The notes beneath the pieces are model-generated. The model ran no database searches. It had not been told where the DNA came from and saw only the letters and a program-made list of their open reading frames with translations. Shown one piece after another: positions 19,172 to 27,920 of a DNA stretch of 64,000 bases. The translations under genes were made by a program, and so were the position numbers. The DNA comes from Rhodoferax sp. (GTDB lineage Bacteria > Pseudomonadota > Gammaproteobacteria > Burkholderiales > Burkholderiaceae_C): contig JACKLL010000003.1 in NCBI GenBank assembly GCA_024235935.1, positions 186,001 through 250,000 of the forward strand. The letters run 5' to 3'. How positions within the stretch are numbered: position 1 is the stretch's first letter; each line of letters opens with the position of its first letter.

Positions 19172-20206
19172 ATGGAAGCACTCGTCATTCACGCCCCCGG
19201 CGACCTGCGGGTCGAAACCATCGCCACCCCGGCCGTCGAACCCGGACAGATCCGGGTCCGCGTGCGCAAGGGCGGCATCTGCGGCTCCGACCTGCACTAT
19301 TTCCAGCACGGCGGCTTTGGCACCATCCGCATCAAGGAGCCGATGGTGCTGGGCCATGAGATCGCCGGCGTCATCGAGGAAGCCTCGGCGCAGGCCGGTG
19401 GCCTGCAGGTCGGTGACCGGGTTGCGGTCAGCCCCAGCCGGCCGTGCGGCCAATGCACGTATTGCCAGCAGGGGCTGCAAAACCATTGCCTGGACATGCG
19501 CTATTACGGCAGCGCGATGCGCAACCCCCACGTGCAGGGCGCGTTTCGCCAGGAAATCGTCTGCGATGCCAGCCAGGCGCACCGACTGGCCGACACCATC
19601 AGCGACAGCGAAGGCGCGATGGCGGAACCCCTGTCGGTCGCCTTGCACGCGGTGCGCCGGGCCGGCTCACTGCTCGGCAAACGGGTGCTGGTGACGGGCT
19701 GCGGCCCGATCGGCGCGCTGCTCATTCTGGCCGCACGCCGGGCCGGCGCTGCCCACATCGTGGCCACCGATGTCAGTGCCTTCACCTTGCGCAGTGCCAC
19801 CAGGGTCGGCGCCGACCAGGTCATCAATGTCGCCGAACAACCCGACGGGCTGCTGCCTTTCAGCGCCGACAAGGGCTCGTTCGACGTGCTGTTCGAGGCC
19901 AGCGGCAACGAACGTGCCTTGCGCGGCGCCCTCGACGCGCTGCGTCCGCGCGGCGTCATCATGCAGGTGGGCCTGGGCGGCGAGATGACGCTGCCGATGA
20001 ACGTCATCGTGGCCAAGGAATTCGACCTGCGCGGCGCGTTCCGCTTCCATGAAGAGTTCGCGATCGCCGTCGAATTGCTGAACAAGGGCCTGATCGACGT
20101 GAAGCCGCTGATCTCGGCCACCCTGCCGTTCCGCGACTCCGGCCGTGCCTTTGCGCTGGCGGCAGACCGCTCGCAGGCGATGAAGGTGCTGCTGGACTTC
20201 GAATGA
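19172..20206 (+). CDS. L-idonate 5-dehydrogenase-like zinc alcohol dehydrogenase
   Basis: 344-residue medium-chain zinc dehydrogenase. Catalytic-zinc Cys in KGGICGSDLHYFQHGG, GHE in VLGHEIAGV, structural zinc cysteines in CGQCTYCQQGLQNHC, and a nucleotide-binding GCGPIGALL motif. The CGSDLHYFQHGGFG stretch is typical of IdnD. With the preceding SDR gene it could turn L-idonate into gluconate through 5-ketogluconate. GGAGACACCCC lies before the ATG. No kinase or dedicated permease is in the cluster. Confidence 0.85.
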   Translation: MEALVIHAPGDLRVETIATPAVEPGQIRVRVRKGGICGSDLHYFQHGGFGTIRIKEPMVLGHEIAGVIEEASAQAGGLQVGDRVAVSPSRPCGQCTYCQQGLQNHCLDMRYYGSAMRNPHVQGAFRQEIVCDASQAHRLADTISDSEGAMAEPLSVALHAVRRAGSLLGKRVLVTGCGPIGALLILAARRAGAAHIVATDVSAFTLRSATRVGADQVINVAEQPDGLLPFSADKGSFDVLFEASGNERALRGALDALRPRGVIMQVGLGGEMTLPMNVIVAKEFDLRGAFRFHEEFAIAVELLNKGLIDVKPLISATLPFRDSGRAFALAADRSQAMKVLLDFE

Positions 20207-20302
20207 GCCGTGGCCGCCGTACCGCGCCGGCATCCACCCGCAGCGGGTCCGGCCGGACGCATAGAATGATTTCCCTTCCCAACCGACGCAGTGGAGAGTG
20301 CC

Positions 20303-21238
20303 ATGTCTGACCAGAAATACCGGCTCGTCACGCGCAGCGACTTCGACGGTCTCGTATGCGCGATTCTTCTCAACGAGATGGAGATGATCGACGACATCAA
20401 GTTCGTGCACCCCAAGGACATGCAGGACGGCAAGATCGAGATCACCGATCGCGACATCACGACCAACCTGCCCTATGTGCCCGGTGCGCACCTGGTGTTC
20501 GACCACCATGCATCCGAAACCGTGCGCAACGCCGGCGAACGCCCGAAGAACTACATCATCTATCCGGGTGCACCGTCGGCGGCCCGGGTGGTGTACGAAT
20601 GCTACGGGGGGCAGACGCGATTCCCCGATTCGTTCGACGACATGATGACTGCGGTCGACAAGAGCGACGCCGCCGAGTTCTCGCAGGACGAGATCCTCAA
20701 CCCCAGCGGATGGGTGCTGCTGAACTACCTGATGGACTCGCGCACCGGACTGGGCCGGTTCCGAGAATTTCGCATCAGCAACTACCAGCTGATGCTCAGC
20801 CTGATCAACGACGTGCGCACGCACAGCATCGATGAGGTACTGGCCCTGCCCGACATGGTGGAGCGGGTCGAGGTGTACTTCGACCATGCCGCAAAGGCCA
20901 AGGAGCAGATCCAGCGCTGCACCACGGTGCACGGCAACCTGGCCGTGCTCGACCTGCGCAACGAAGAGATCATCTTCGCCGTCAACCGCTTCATGATCTA
21001 TGCGCTGTTTCCGCAGACCAATATCTCCATCCACGCGATGTGGGGCGTGCAGAAGCAGAACACGGTCTTCGCCACCGGCAAGTCGATCACCAACCGGACC
21101 TCGCGCACCAACATCGGCGAGCTGATGCTCAGCTATGGCGGCGGCGGCCACGAGAATGCCGGCACCTGCCAGGTCGCCAACGACAAGGCCGATGCCGTGC
21201 TGAAGGAACTGATCAGCAAGATCAACGCCGACGGCTGA
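20303..21238 (+). CDS. DHH-family phosphoesterase
   Basis: 311 residues. The DHH superfamily is marked by TRSDFDGLVCAILL (motif I), LVFDHHASE (DHH motif) and DDMMTAVDKSDAAEF (motif IV), with a C-terminal DHHA1-like GGGGHENAGTCQV. Such proteins cleave phosphodiesters or polyphosphate; exopolyphosphatase-like and nanoRNase-like members cannot be told apart by eye. The ATG at 20303 has GGAGAG eight bases upstream; a GTG at 20291 is possible but would place the ribosome site inside the gene. Confidence 0.82.
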   Translation: MSDQKYRLVTRSDFDGLVCAILLNEMEMIDDIKFVHPKDMQDGKIEITDRDITTNLPYVPGAHLVFDHHASETVRNAGERPKNYIIYPGAPSAARVVYECYGGQTRFPDSFDDMMTAVDKSDAAEFSQDEILNPSGWVLLNYLMDSRTGLGRFREFRISNYQLMLSLINDVRTHSIDEVLALPDMVERVEVYFDHAAKAKEQIQRCTTVHGNLAVLDLRNEEIIFAVNRFMIYALFPQTNISIHAMWGVQKQNTVFATGKSITNRTSRTNIGELMLSYGGGGHENAGTCQVANDKADAVLKELISKINADG

Positions 21239-21341
21239 CATCCGGTGCCGGTGCACGCGGACGCGCCGGTATCGGCGGCCATGCGCACCGGCAATGGCCC
21301 GCTGCACCGGTGACCGCGGATGCAGGGCCTAAAATGGGCCA

Positions 21342-22196
21342 GTGAAAACCATTCTCAATGCCGATCTTCATTGCCATTCCGTCGTCTCCGACGGCACGCT
21401 GACGCCAGAGGCTCTGGCCGCACGGGCAAAGGCCAACGGCGTCGAACTGTGGGCCCTGACCGACCATGACGAGATCGGGGGCCAGGCCCGCGCCGCAGCC
21501 GCAGCGCGCGAACAGGGCATGCACTACCTCACCGGCACCGAGATCTCGGTCAGCTTCATCGATCGCACCGTGCATATCGTCGGCCTGGGCTTCGATGCCG
21601 ATGACGCGCGCATGCGCGACGGGCTGCAGCGCACGCGCGGTGGCCGCGGGCAGCGCGCCCACGACATGGCGGCCGGACTGGCCAAGGTCGGCATCAAGGA
21701 CGCCTACGAAGGCGCGCTCAAATTTGCCGGCAACCATGAGCTGATCTCGCGCACCCATTTCGCCCGCTTCCTGGTCGAGTCCGGGGTCTGCAAGGACACC
21801 AACGAGGTGTTCCGCAAATACCTGACCGAAGGCAAGCCGGGATTTGTCGAGCACCGCTGGGCCTCGCTCAAGGACGCGGTCACCTGGATCACCGAATGCG
21901 GTGGCGTGGCGGTGATCGCCCACCCGGCGCGGTACCGGTTCACGCCCACCGAAGAGTACGCGCTGTTCACCGAATTCAAGAACCATGGCGGCCAGGGGGT
22001 CGAGGTGGTCACCGGCAGCCACAGCGCCGCCGAATATGTCACCTATGCCGAGACCGCGCGCGAGTTCGGCCTGGCGGCATCCCGTGGCAGCGACTTTCAC
22101 AGCCCGGACGAATCGCACACCGATCTGGGCACCCTGCCCTTGCTGCCCGGCGGGCTGCAGCCGGTGTGGGAACTGCTGGAGTCCCGCATCCAGTGA
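21342..22196 (+). CDS. PHP-domain phosphatase (YciV/RNase AM, nucleoside 3',5'-bisphosphate phosphatase family)
   Basis: 284 residues beginning at GTG 21342. PHP metal motifs: NADLHCHSVVSDG near the N-terminus, LTDHDEIGG, HIVGLGFD, ISRTHFARFLVESG, AHPARY and C-terminal SRGSDFHSPDESH. Members of this family (E. coli YciV) remove 3' phosphates from nucleotide bisphosphates and trim 5' RNA ends. It lies immediately before the YciO-type gene, as in many proteobacteria. No ATG fits the conserved N-terminus, so GTG is chosen. Confidence 0.9.
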   Translation: MKTILNADLHCHSVVSDGTLTPEALAARAKANGVELWALTDHDEIGGQARAAAAAREQGMHYLTGTEISVSFIDRTVHIVGLGFDADDARMRDGLQRTRGGRGQRAHDMAAGLAKVGIKDAYEGALKFAGNHELISRTHFARFLVESGVCKDTNEVFRKYLTEGKPGFVEHRWASLKDAVTWITECGGVAVIAHPARYRFTPTEEYALFTEFKNHGGQGVEVVTGSHSAAEYVTYAETAREFGLAASRGSDFHSPDESHTDLGTLPLLPGGLQPVWELLESRIQ

Positions 22197-22235
22197 GCAA
22201 GACCTCTTGTCGCTGCGAGTTCGGAAAGACGTGAC

Positions 22236-22859
22236 ATGGCACAGTACTTCGAAGTTCACCCGGACAACCCGCAACCGCGCCTGCTGAAACAGGCGGTGGC
22301 GCTGCTGGAGCGCGGCGGTGTGCTGGCCGTACCCACCGACTCCAGCTATGCACTGGTCTGCCACCTGGACGACAAGGCCGCGGCCGACCGGCTGCGCCGG
22401 ATCCGCGGCGTCGACGACCGCCACCACCTGACGCTGCTGTGCCGTGACCTGAGCGAGCTGGCCAACTACGCGCGGGTCGACAACCAGCAATACCGGCTGA
22501 TCAAGTCGGCCACGCCCGGACCCTACACCTTCATCCTGCTGGCGAGCAAGGAAGTCCCGCGCCGGGTCAGCCATCCGCAGCGCAAGACCATCGGCATGCG
22601 GGTGCCGGAACACAAGGTGCTGCAGGAACTGCTGGCACTGCATGGCGGCCCGCTGCTGGCCACCACGCTGATCGCGCCGGGCGACACCGATCCGCTGAAC
22701 GATGCGCATGAGATCCGATCCCGGCTAGAGCACCAGATCGATGGCGTGATCGACGGCGGTGCCTGTGCGAACCAGGCCACGACCGTGGTCGACATGTCGG
22801 ACGGGGACCTGGTGCTGGTACGCCAGGGTCGCGGCGACGCGGCCGCGCTCGGCCTGTGA
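22236..22859 (+). CDS. YciO/Sua5-family L-threonylcarbamoyladenylate synthase-like protein
   Basis: 207 residues. YrdC/Sua5/YciO fold: GGVLAVPTDSSYALVC (residues ~28-43), the KRRHHL-like DDRHHLTLLCRDLSEL, PGPYTFILLASKEVPRRV, TIGMRVPEH and IDGVIDGGACANQATTVVDMSD. The PTDSSYAL pattern matches the YciO subgroup, whose part in tRNA t6A formation is not proven. It starts 39 bp after the PHP gene. Confidence 0.88.
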   Translation: MAQYFEVHPDNPQPRLLKQAVALLERGGVLAVPTDSSYALVCHLDDKAAADRLRRIRGVDDRHHLTLLCRDLSELANYARVDNQQYRLIKSATPGPYTFILLASKEVPRRVSHPQRKTIGMRVPEHKVLQELLALHGGPLLATTLIAPGDTDPLNDAHEIRSRLEHQIDGVIDGGACANQATTVVDMSDGDLVLVRQGRGDAAALGL

Positions 22860-22896
22860 CGGCCCGCCGGCCGCCACCACTCTGAGACAATGCCCT

Positions 22897-23565
22897 GTGG
22901 AATCCTCGAATCTGATACAGACCGTCCTGATCTACGCGCTGCCGGTGCTGTTTGCCATCACCGTCCATGAAGCCGCCCACGGCTACGCAGCACGCCATTT
23001 CGGCGACAACACCGCGTATGCGCTGGGTCGCATCACGCTGAACCCGATCAAGCACATCGACCCGGTGGGCACCATCGTGATGCCGCTGATGCTTTTCTTC
23101 GCCACCTCGGGCGCCTTCGTGTTCGGCTATGCCAAGCCGGTGCCGGTGCGCTTCGGCAACCTGCGCAATCCGAAACGCGACATGGTCTGGGTGGCGCTGG
23201 CCGGGCCCGGCGCCAATCTGATCCAGGCCTTTCTGTGGGGCCTGGCCATGGTGTTGCTGCACGGGATGGGTGTCACCGAGCCGTTTTTCCTGCGCATGTG
23301 CCAGGGTGGCATTCTGGTCAACGTGGTGATGTTTGCGCTGAACCTGTTTCCGTTGCCACCGCTGGACGGTGGCCGCATCCTGGTCGGGCTGCTGCCCATG
23401 CGCCAGGCGGAAATGGTCGCCCGGATCGAGCCCTGGGGCTTCTTCATCGTCATGGGCCTGCTGCTGATCGGCGTGGTCAGCACCTTCTGGATGCGCCCGC
23501 TGATGACGCTGACCTTCGGCCTGCTCGACCTGCTGCTGACCCCCTTCATGTGGATTTTTGGCTGA
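22897..23565 (+). CDS. M50-family site-2 protease-like membrane metalloprotease
   Basis: 222 residues beginning at GTG 22897. The zinc motif HEAAH sits in the first helix (ITVHEAAHGYAARHFGD) and the third ligand in LPPLDGGRILVGLLP. About five hydrophobic segments; no PDZ domain, so it belongs to the short SpoIVFB/Rip-like group rather than RseP. It is followed 28 bp later by trpS, an association seen across Burkholderiales. Target unknown. Confidence 0.88.
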   Translation: MESSNLIQTVLIYALPVLFAITVHEAAHGYAARHFGDNTAYALGRITLNPIKHIDPVGTIVMPLMLFFATSGAFVFGYAKPVPVRFGNLRNPKRDMVWVALAGPGANLIQAFLWGLAMVLLHGMGVTEPFFLRMCQGGILVNVVMFALNLFPLPPLDGGRILVGLLPMRQAEMVARIEPWGFFIVMGLLLIGVVSTFWMRPLMTLTFGLLDLLLTPFMWIFG

Positions 23566-23593
23566 CAAGCCCTTCGACCTCCTTTTTCGAACC

Positions 23594-24892
23594 ATGAGCA
23601 AGACACGTTTCCTGACCGGGATCACCACCACCGGAACCCCCCATCTCGGCAACTACGTCGGCTCGATCCGGCCGTCGGTGCGCGCCAGCCTGCGCGACGA
23701 TGTCGAGAGCTTCTACTTCCTGGCCGACTACCACGCACTGATCAAGGTCGAGGAGCCGGCCCGCATCCAGCGCTCGACACTGGAGATTGCCGCCAGCTGG
23801 CTGGCCGCCGGCCTGGACCCCGAGCGCGTAACCTTCTACCGGCAGTCCGACATTCCCGAGATTCCCGAGCTGACCTGGTTCCTGACCTGCGTCACCGGCA
23901 AGGGCATCCTGAACCGGGCCCATGCCTACAAGGCGGCGGTGGACAAGAACACAGCCGCGGGCGCCGACACCGATGCCGACGTCACCGCCGGCCTGTTCAT
24001 GTACCCGGTACTGATGGGCGCCGACATCCTGATGTTCAACGCCCACAAGGTGCCGGTCGGGCGCGACCAGGTGCAGCACCTGGAGATGGCGCGCGACATG
24101 GCCAGCAGCTTCAACTACCGCTACGGGACGCATTTCACGCTTCCCGAAGTGGTGATCGAGGAATCCGTGGCCACCCTGCCCGGCGTCGACGGACGCAAGA
24201 TGAGCAAGAGCTACGACAACCACATTCCCCTGTTCTCGCCCCGCCCGCAGCTGCGCAAGCTGATCGCCGGCATCGTCACCGATTCGCGCCTGCCGGGCGA
24301 ACCCAAGGAAGTGGAAGGCTCGGCGCTGTTCCAGATCTACCAGGCCTTTGCCAGCGAGGAAGAAACCGCCACGCTGCGCAAGGCCTACGCCGATGGCATC
24401 GCCTGGGGCGAGGCCAAGGAGCTGGTGTTCGAGCGGCTGGACCGCGAGATCACGCCGATGCGCGAACGTTATGACGCGCTGATCAGCGACCCGGCAGCGA
24501 TCGAGCAGATCGTCTTGCGCGGCGCCACCAAGGCACGCAGCATTGCGACCCCGTTCATGGCAAAGCTGCGCCATGCCGTCGGCCTGCGCAACCTGGGCAG
24601 CACCAGCCAGGCAGGCAGCAAGAAGGCCGACAAGGCGGCGCTGCCGGTGTTCAAGCAATACCGCGAAGCCGACGGCACATTCGCATTCAAACTGGTCGAT
24701 GCTGGTGGCCGCCTGCTGCTGCAAAGCCATACCTTCGCCTCGCCCAAGGATGCGGGCGCGACGATCGGACGGCTGCAGAAGGAGGGTGCAGCGGCGCTGG
24801 CGACGCTGGACGGGCAATACACCCTCGGCGAGGGCGTAGTCCGGCAAGACGTGACAGCGGCATTGCAGCAACTGGCAGACGCGGCCGCCTGA
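23594..24892 (+). CDS. trpS: Tryptophanyl-tRNA synthetase with C-terminal extension
   Basis: 432-residue class I synthetase that charges tRNA-Trp. The HIGH motif is TPHLGNY (residues ~14-20) and the KMSKS motif is GRKMSKSYDN. The catalytic part ends near residue 345; the remaining ~85 residues contain FKQYREADGTFAFKLVDAGGR and SHTFASPKDAGATIG, which resemble the small DUF1508/YegP-type domain. This extension is common in beta-proteobacterial TrpS but absent from the ~335-residue E. coli enzyme. The ATG at 23594 matches the family start. Confidence 0.95.
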   Translation: MSKTRFLTGITTTGTPHLGNYVGSIRPSVRASLRDDVESFYFLADYHALIKVEEPARIQRSTLEIAASWLAAGLDPERVTFYRQSDIPEIPELTWFLTCVTGKGILNRAHAYKAAVDKNTAAGADTDADVTAGLFMYPVLMGADILMFNAHKVPVGRDQVQHLEMARDMASSFNYRYGTHFTLPEVVIEESVATLPGVDGRKMSKSYDNHIPLFSPRPQLRKLIAGIVTDSRLPGEPKEVEGSALFQIYQAFASEEETATLRKAYADGIAWGEAKELVFERLDREITPMRERYDALISDPAAIEQIVLRGATKARSIATPFMAKLRHAVGLRNLGSTSQAGSKKADKAALPVFKQYREADGTFAFKLVDAGGRLLLQSHTFASPKDAGATIGRLQKEGAAALATLDGQYTLGEGVVRQDVTAALQQLADAAA

Positions 24893-24978
24893 ACCACCGG
24901 TGCGCTGTACCGACAGAGGCCGCTCCGCCTGGGCCACTGTGCGCTCACCCTGTTCGGCAGAACACCTCTTCTGGCTGA

Positions 24979-24984
24979 TACAAT
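24979..24984 (+). promoter_or_regulatory. Putative -10 box of the tRNA-Ser promoter
   Basis: TACAAT lies 17 bases before the first base of the mature tRNA, placing the start point about 10 nt upstream of it. No good -35 hexamer is seen at the matching distance, so this is a moderate call. Confidence 0.45.
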
Positions 24985-25000
24985 CTGCCGCTTCGAGACA

Positions 25001-25090
25001 GGAGAAGTGGCAGAGTGGTCGAATGTACTTGACTCGAAATCAAGCGTAGGGGCGACCCTACCGTGGGTTCGAATCCCACCTTCTCCGCCA
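25001..25090 (+). tRNA. serU: tRNA-Ser (anticodon CGA)
   Basis: 90-base class II tRNA. Acceptor GGAGAAG pairs with CTTCTCC, followed by the discriminator G and an encoded CCA. The anticodon stem-loop CTTGACTCGAAATCAAG carries anticodon CGA, reading UCG. A long variable arm (GTAGGGGCGACCCTAC) and the T-loop GGTTCGAATCC are present. Folded by eye, it has every class II feature. Confidence 0.96.
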
Positions 25091-25096
25091 GACAAG

Positions 25097-25134
25097 AACC
25101 CCAAGTAATTGAATTACTTGGGGTTTTCTTTTTT
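25097..25134 (+). terminator. Rho-independent terminator of tRNA-Ser
   Basis: A near-perfect inverted repeat AACCCCAAGTAATT / AATTACTTGGGGTT, starting six bases after the tRNA CCA end, followed by TTTTCTTTTTT. Strong intrinsic terminator. Confidence 0.9.
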
Positions 25135-25240
25135 GCCCCTCCTGGATCCACTGATTGCACCACGCACCGCAAAACCCCAGACGGTGCTGCCGCATGCTGC
25201 ATCCACTACATTGGTTGCCGTGGGCAATGCAAGGAGATCC

Positions 25241-25867
25241 ATGGGTGTAGAAGACCGCGACTGGTGGAAAGATGCGCAACGCCAACGGGAAGCCACGGGC
25301 AGCAGCCCACGTTTTTCGAAGGCCATTCGTGGCGTCGAAGCCTCGCGTGAGGGCACCGGCGGCGGCAGCAGCCTCCCCCGCGGACTTCGCTGGGGGCCGC
25401 TGGGCATCGTGCTGTTCTGGCTGGTCCTCATGGGCGCGGTGTATGGCGGCATCCAGCAGGTCATGAAGCCGCGCCAGGTGACCGTGTCGGTGGCCGGCGA
25501 CATCACGATCCCGCGGGCGCGCGACGGGCACTTCTATGTCACGGGCCTGGTGGCAAACCAGCCGGTGGTGTTTCTGGTCGACACCGGCGCCTCCCTGGTC
25601 ACGGTCAGTCAGGCGTTCGCCGATGCCGCCGGACTCGGCCCCGGCCAACCCACCCGCTTCAACACGGCCAACGGCACCATCGAAGGGCATATCGTCCCGA
25701 ACGTTCCGGTATCCATCGGTGGCGCGTCGGTCTCTGGCGTCAAGGTGGCGGTTGGCCTGGTCGGCACAGGCCCCGACAAGGCCCTGCTCGGCCAGAGTTT
25801 TCTGTCGAAATTCCGCATCACGCTGACGCGGGATGCGATGCTGTTGCAGGCGGCAGACAGACACTGA
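25241..25867 (+). CDS. Retropepsin-like clan AA aspartic protease, membrane-anchored
   Basis: 208 residues. A cytoplasmic N-terminal region (~55) and one transmembrane helix (GIVLFWLVLMGAVYGGI, about 57-73) lead to a periplasmic aspartyl-protease domain. The active-site motif is VVFLVDTGASLVTVS, and LLGQSFLSKFRI near the C-terminus is the second family block. This matches the TIGR02281 family, which works as a homodimer. AAGGAG sits five bases before the ATG at 25241. Convergent with the diguanylate cyclase. Confidence 0.88.
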   Translation: MGVEDRDWWKDAQRQREATGSSPRFSKAIRGVEASREGTGGGSSLPRGLRWGPLGIVLFWLVLMGAVYGGIQQVMKPRQVTVSVAGDITIPRARDGHFYVTGLVANQPVVFLVDTGASLVTVSQAFADAAGLGPGQPTRFNTANGTIEGHIVPNVPVSIGGASVSGVKVAVGLVGTGPDKALLGQSFLSKFRITLTRDAMLLQAADRH

Positions 25868-25919
25868 CCGCCGGCATGTGAACGCATGCCCCGCAACGCA
25901 CCACCTGCGCCTGCGTTCC

Positions 25920-27707
25920 TCAGTCTTTCGGATCGGACGCCCGGCGGCGCGGGAACTCGCTGTCCTTGGGGCGGTGCTCGAACTTGTCCTTGTACATGCG
26001 CCGGTCCGCCTTCTTCAGCAGCGATTCGGCGTCGGTTCCATCGTCCGGGTAGAACGCGTCGCCCACCGATCCGCCGAACTCCATCAGCGCAATGGCGCCT
26101 TCTTCCAGTGCCGACAGCGGCTGCTGCAGCACCTCGGCAATATGTTCGCGAACGCCTTGCAGGTCTTCCTTGGCATCCACCCGGTCCAGCAGGATGACGA
26201 ACTCGTCGCCTGACAGACGCGCCACCAGGTCCTGCGAGCGCACGGTGGCGCGCAGGCGCTGCGCCACCTCGACCAGCACCGCATCGCCAGCGCCGTGTCC
26301 ATACCGGTCGTTGACGCGTTTGAAATGGTTCAGATCGATGAACAGAACCGCGAAACCGCTACCGGAGGCATGGGCCGCCACCTGCGCGATCTTGCTGCGA
26401 AGACGCAGCATGAACGATTCCCGATTGGCCAGACCGGTCAGCGCATCGGTCTGCAGCCGATGCTGCATGGTCTCGAAGCTGGAGGCCAGCTGCCCGATCT
26501 CATCCGCCCGGCTGATACCCACCGGCCATGCCAGCTGGCCCTCGCCCACCCGCAGCGCGGCCTCCGAAAGCCGCTTCAGGTCGCCCGACACCCAACTCAG
26601 AATGCGCAGCCCCAGCGCGATGGCGATCACGGCGGCCAACGCTCCCAGCAAGGCCGTGCGTATCAGGTTCTCCGTCACACCCGTCATGAAATCACTGCGC
26701 GGAAGTGCCACCACCGTGATCCACTCCAGCCCCGAATCGTCACGCAGGCGGTCGAAGCCCACGTGGATCAGGCGCTGATCCGCGTCCTTGAAGCTCAGCG
26801 TCTGTGCGCCCAAGATCGGGCCCTGGCTGTCCAGGCGTGACTTCACCTCGGCATAGATGGCCTTGACCAGTGCACTGCCTCCATCTGCCGCGCTGACCCG
26901 GGCCTTGCTGCCGTCGGGCATCAGGCGCACGTTCGGGCCGGTGGACGATGCAATCAGATCGCCATTGGGCTCGACGATGAAGGCCAGACCGTTGCGGGAC
27001 ACCCGCAGATTGGTCACGAAATTGTTGAGGGCACGCAGCGACACGTCGGTGGCCACCACGCCTTCGAACCCGCCGTCAAATCCGATCACCCGCCGTGCAC
27101 GCGTCGCGACCAGGTCGCTGGTACCGAAGTCGATGTACACCGAGGTCCAGGTCTGATCGGTGCGGGTTTCGCCGGCCTTGTACCAGGGTCGCACGCGGGG
27201 GTCGAACAACTTGCCCTCTTCGGAATGAAACTGCAGCGCACCACTGATTCCGGTGAATCGATAGAAGGTGCGCAGATCCTGCGCCTTGAACTTGATGCGC
27301 AGTTCGCCCTCCGTCCGGGAGAGCCGGAACAGGCCGATACCCTGCCCTTGCCGGTTGCCGTAATAGACGTAGTTGTTGGGATCCGTATGCAGCGAGGTCG
27401 CAATCCAGAACCGGGTACGCAAGGCCTCGACGTCGGTCTCGATGGACGGCCCTGCCGGCATGCCGTCGGGGAAGGCGGCCTCGAGCACCGCACCCGAACC
27501 CATGATGTGGCGGTCCACTGCCTGCCCGATCCGGCCTACCGTCTCCATCAGCAAGTGGGACGAAACCGCATCCACCGCCCGACTGCCGGCGGAATAGGAA
27601 AGGCCCACAATGGTCAGTGCCAGCGCAAGGACCAGCACCACATACGGAATCGTCAATACCTGGCGAAGAGACAGTCGAATCTTTTTCTTCTCGTGCATGC
27701 TGTCCAT
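25920..27707 (-). CDS. Diguanylate cyclase with periplasmic Cache sensor and HAMP domain
   Basis: 595 residues. Helix 1 at about 14-36, then a ~300-residue periplasmic double-Cache region (HTDPNNYVYYGN, VRPWYKAG, GVVATDVSLRALNNF), helix 2 near 345-365, a HAMP stretch, and a GGDEF domain. The signature is RLSGDEF (around residues 497-501), a functional variant of GGDEF; no RxxD inhibitory site is obvious before it. It should make cyclic di-GMP in response to a small periplasmic ligand. Start: the ATG at 27705-27707 gives a basic N-terminus ahead of helix 1. Upstream and downstream genes are not obviously linked to it. Confidence 0.92.
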   Translation of the reverse strand: MDSMHEKKKIRLSLRQVLTIPYVVLVLALALTIVGLSYSAGSRAVDAVSSHLLMETVGRIGQAVDRHIMGSGAVLEAAFPDGMPAGPSIETDVEALRTRFWIATSLHTDPNNYVYYGNRQGQGIGLFRLSRTEGELRIKFKAQDLRTFYRFTGISGALQFHSEEGKLFDPRVRPWYKAGETRTDQTWTSVYIDFGTSDLVATRARRVIGFDGGFEGVVATDVSLRALNNFVTNLRVSRNGLAFIVEPNGDLIASSTGPNVRLMPDGSKARVSAADGGSALVKAIYAEVKSRLDSQGPILGAQTLSFKDADQRLIHVGFDRLRDDSGLEWITVVALPRSDFMTGVTENLIRTALLGALAAVIAIALGLRILSWVSGDLKRLSEAALRVGEGQLAWPVGISRADEIGQLASSFETMQHRLQTDALTGLANRESFMLRLRSKIAQVAAHASGSGFAVLFIDLNHFKRVNDRYGHGAGDAVLVEVAQRLRATVRSQDLVARLSGDEFVILLDRVDAKEDLQGVREHIAEVLQQPLSALEEGAIALMEFGGSVGDAFYPDDGTDAESLLKKADRRMYKDKFEHRPKDSEFPRRRASDPKD

Positions 27708-27920
27708 AGCGGCATGACGCGAGGCCGCCAAGGCGGCCCGGCTGGGGGTTCAGGAGATGCAGAATCACACGCAACGGTGACTCAACGGCGTAACACCAAG
27801 TATCACATCCCCGAGCACACCCCGGCAGGTATGTCGCCGAATTCAGACACCCGCCTCCCAATGTCACCGGAGCGACATTTCATGCGCAGGAGCCTCCAGC
27901 CTGCCGGCAGCCCTGCGTGC

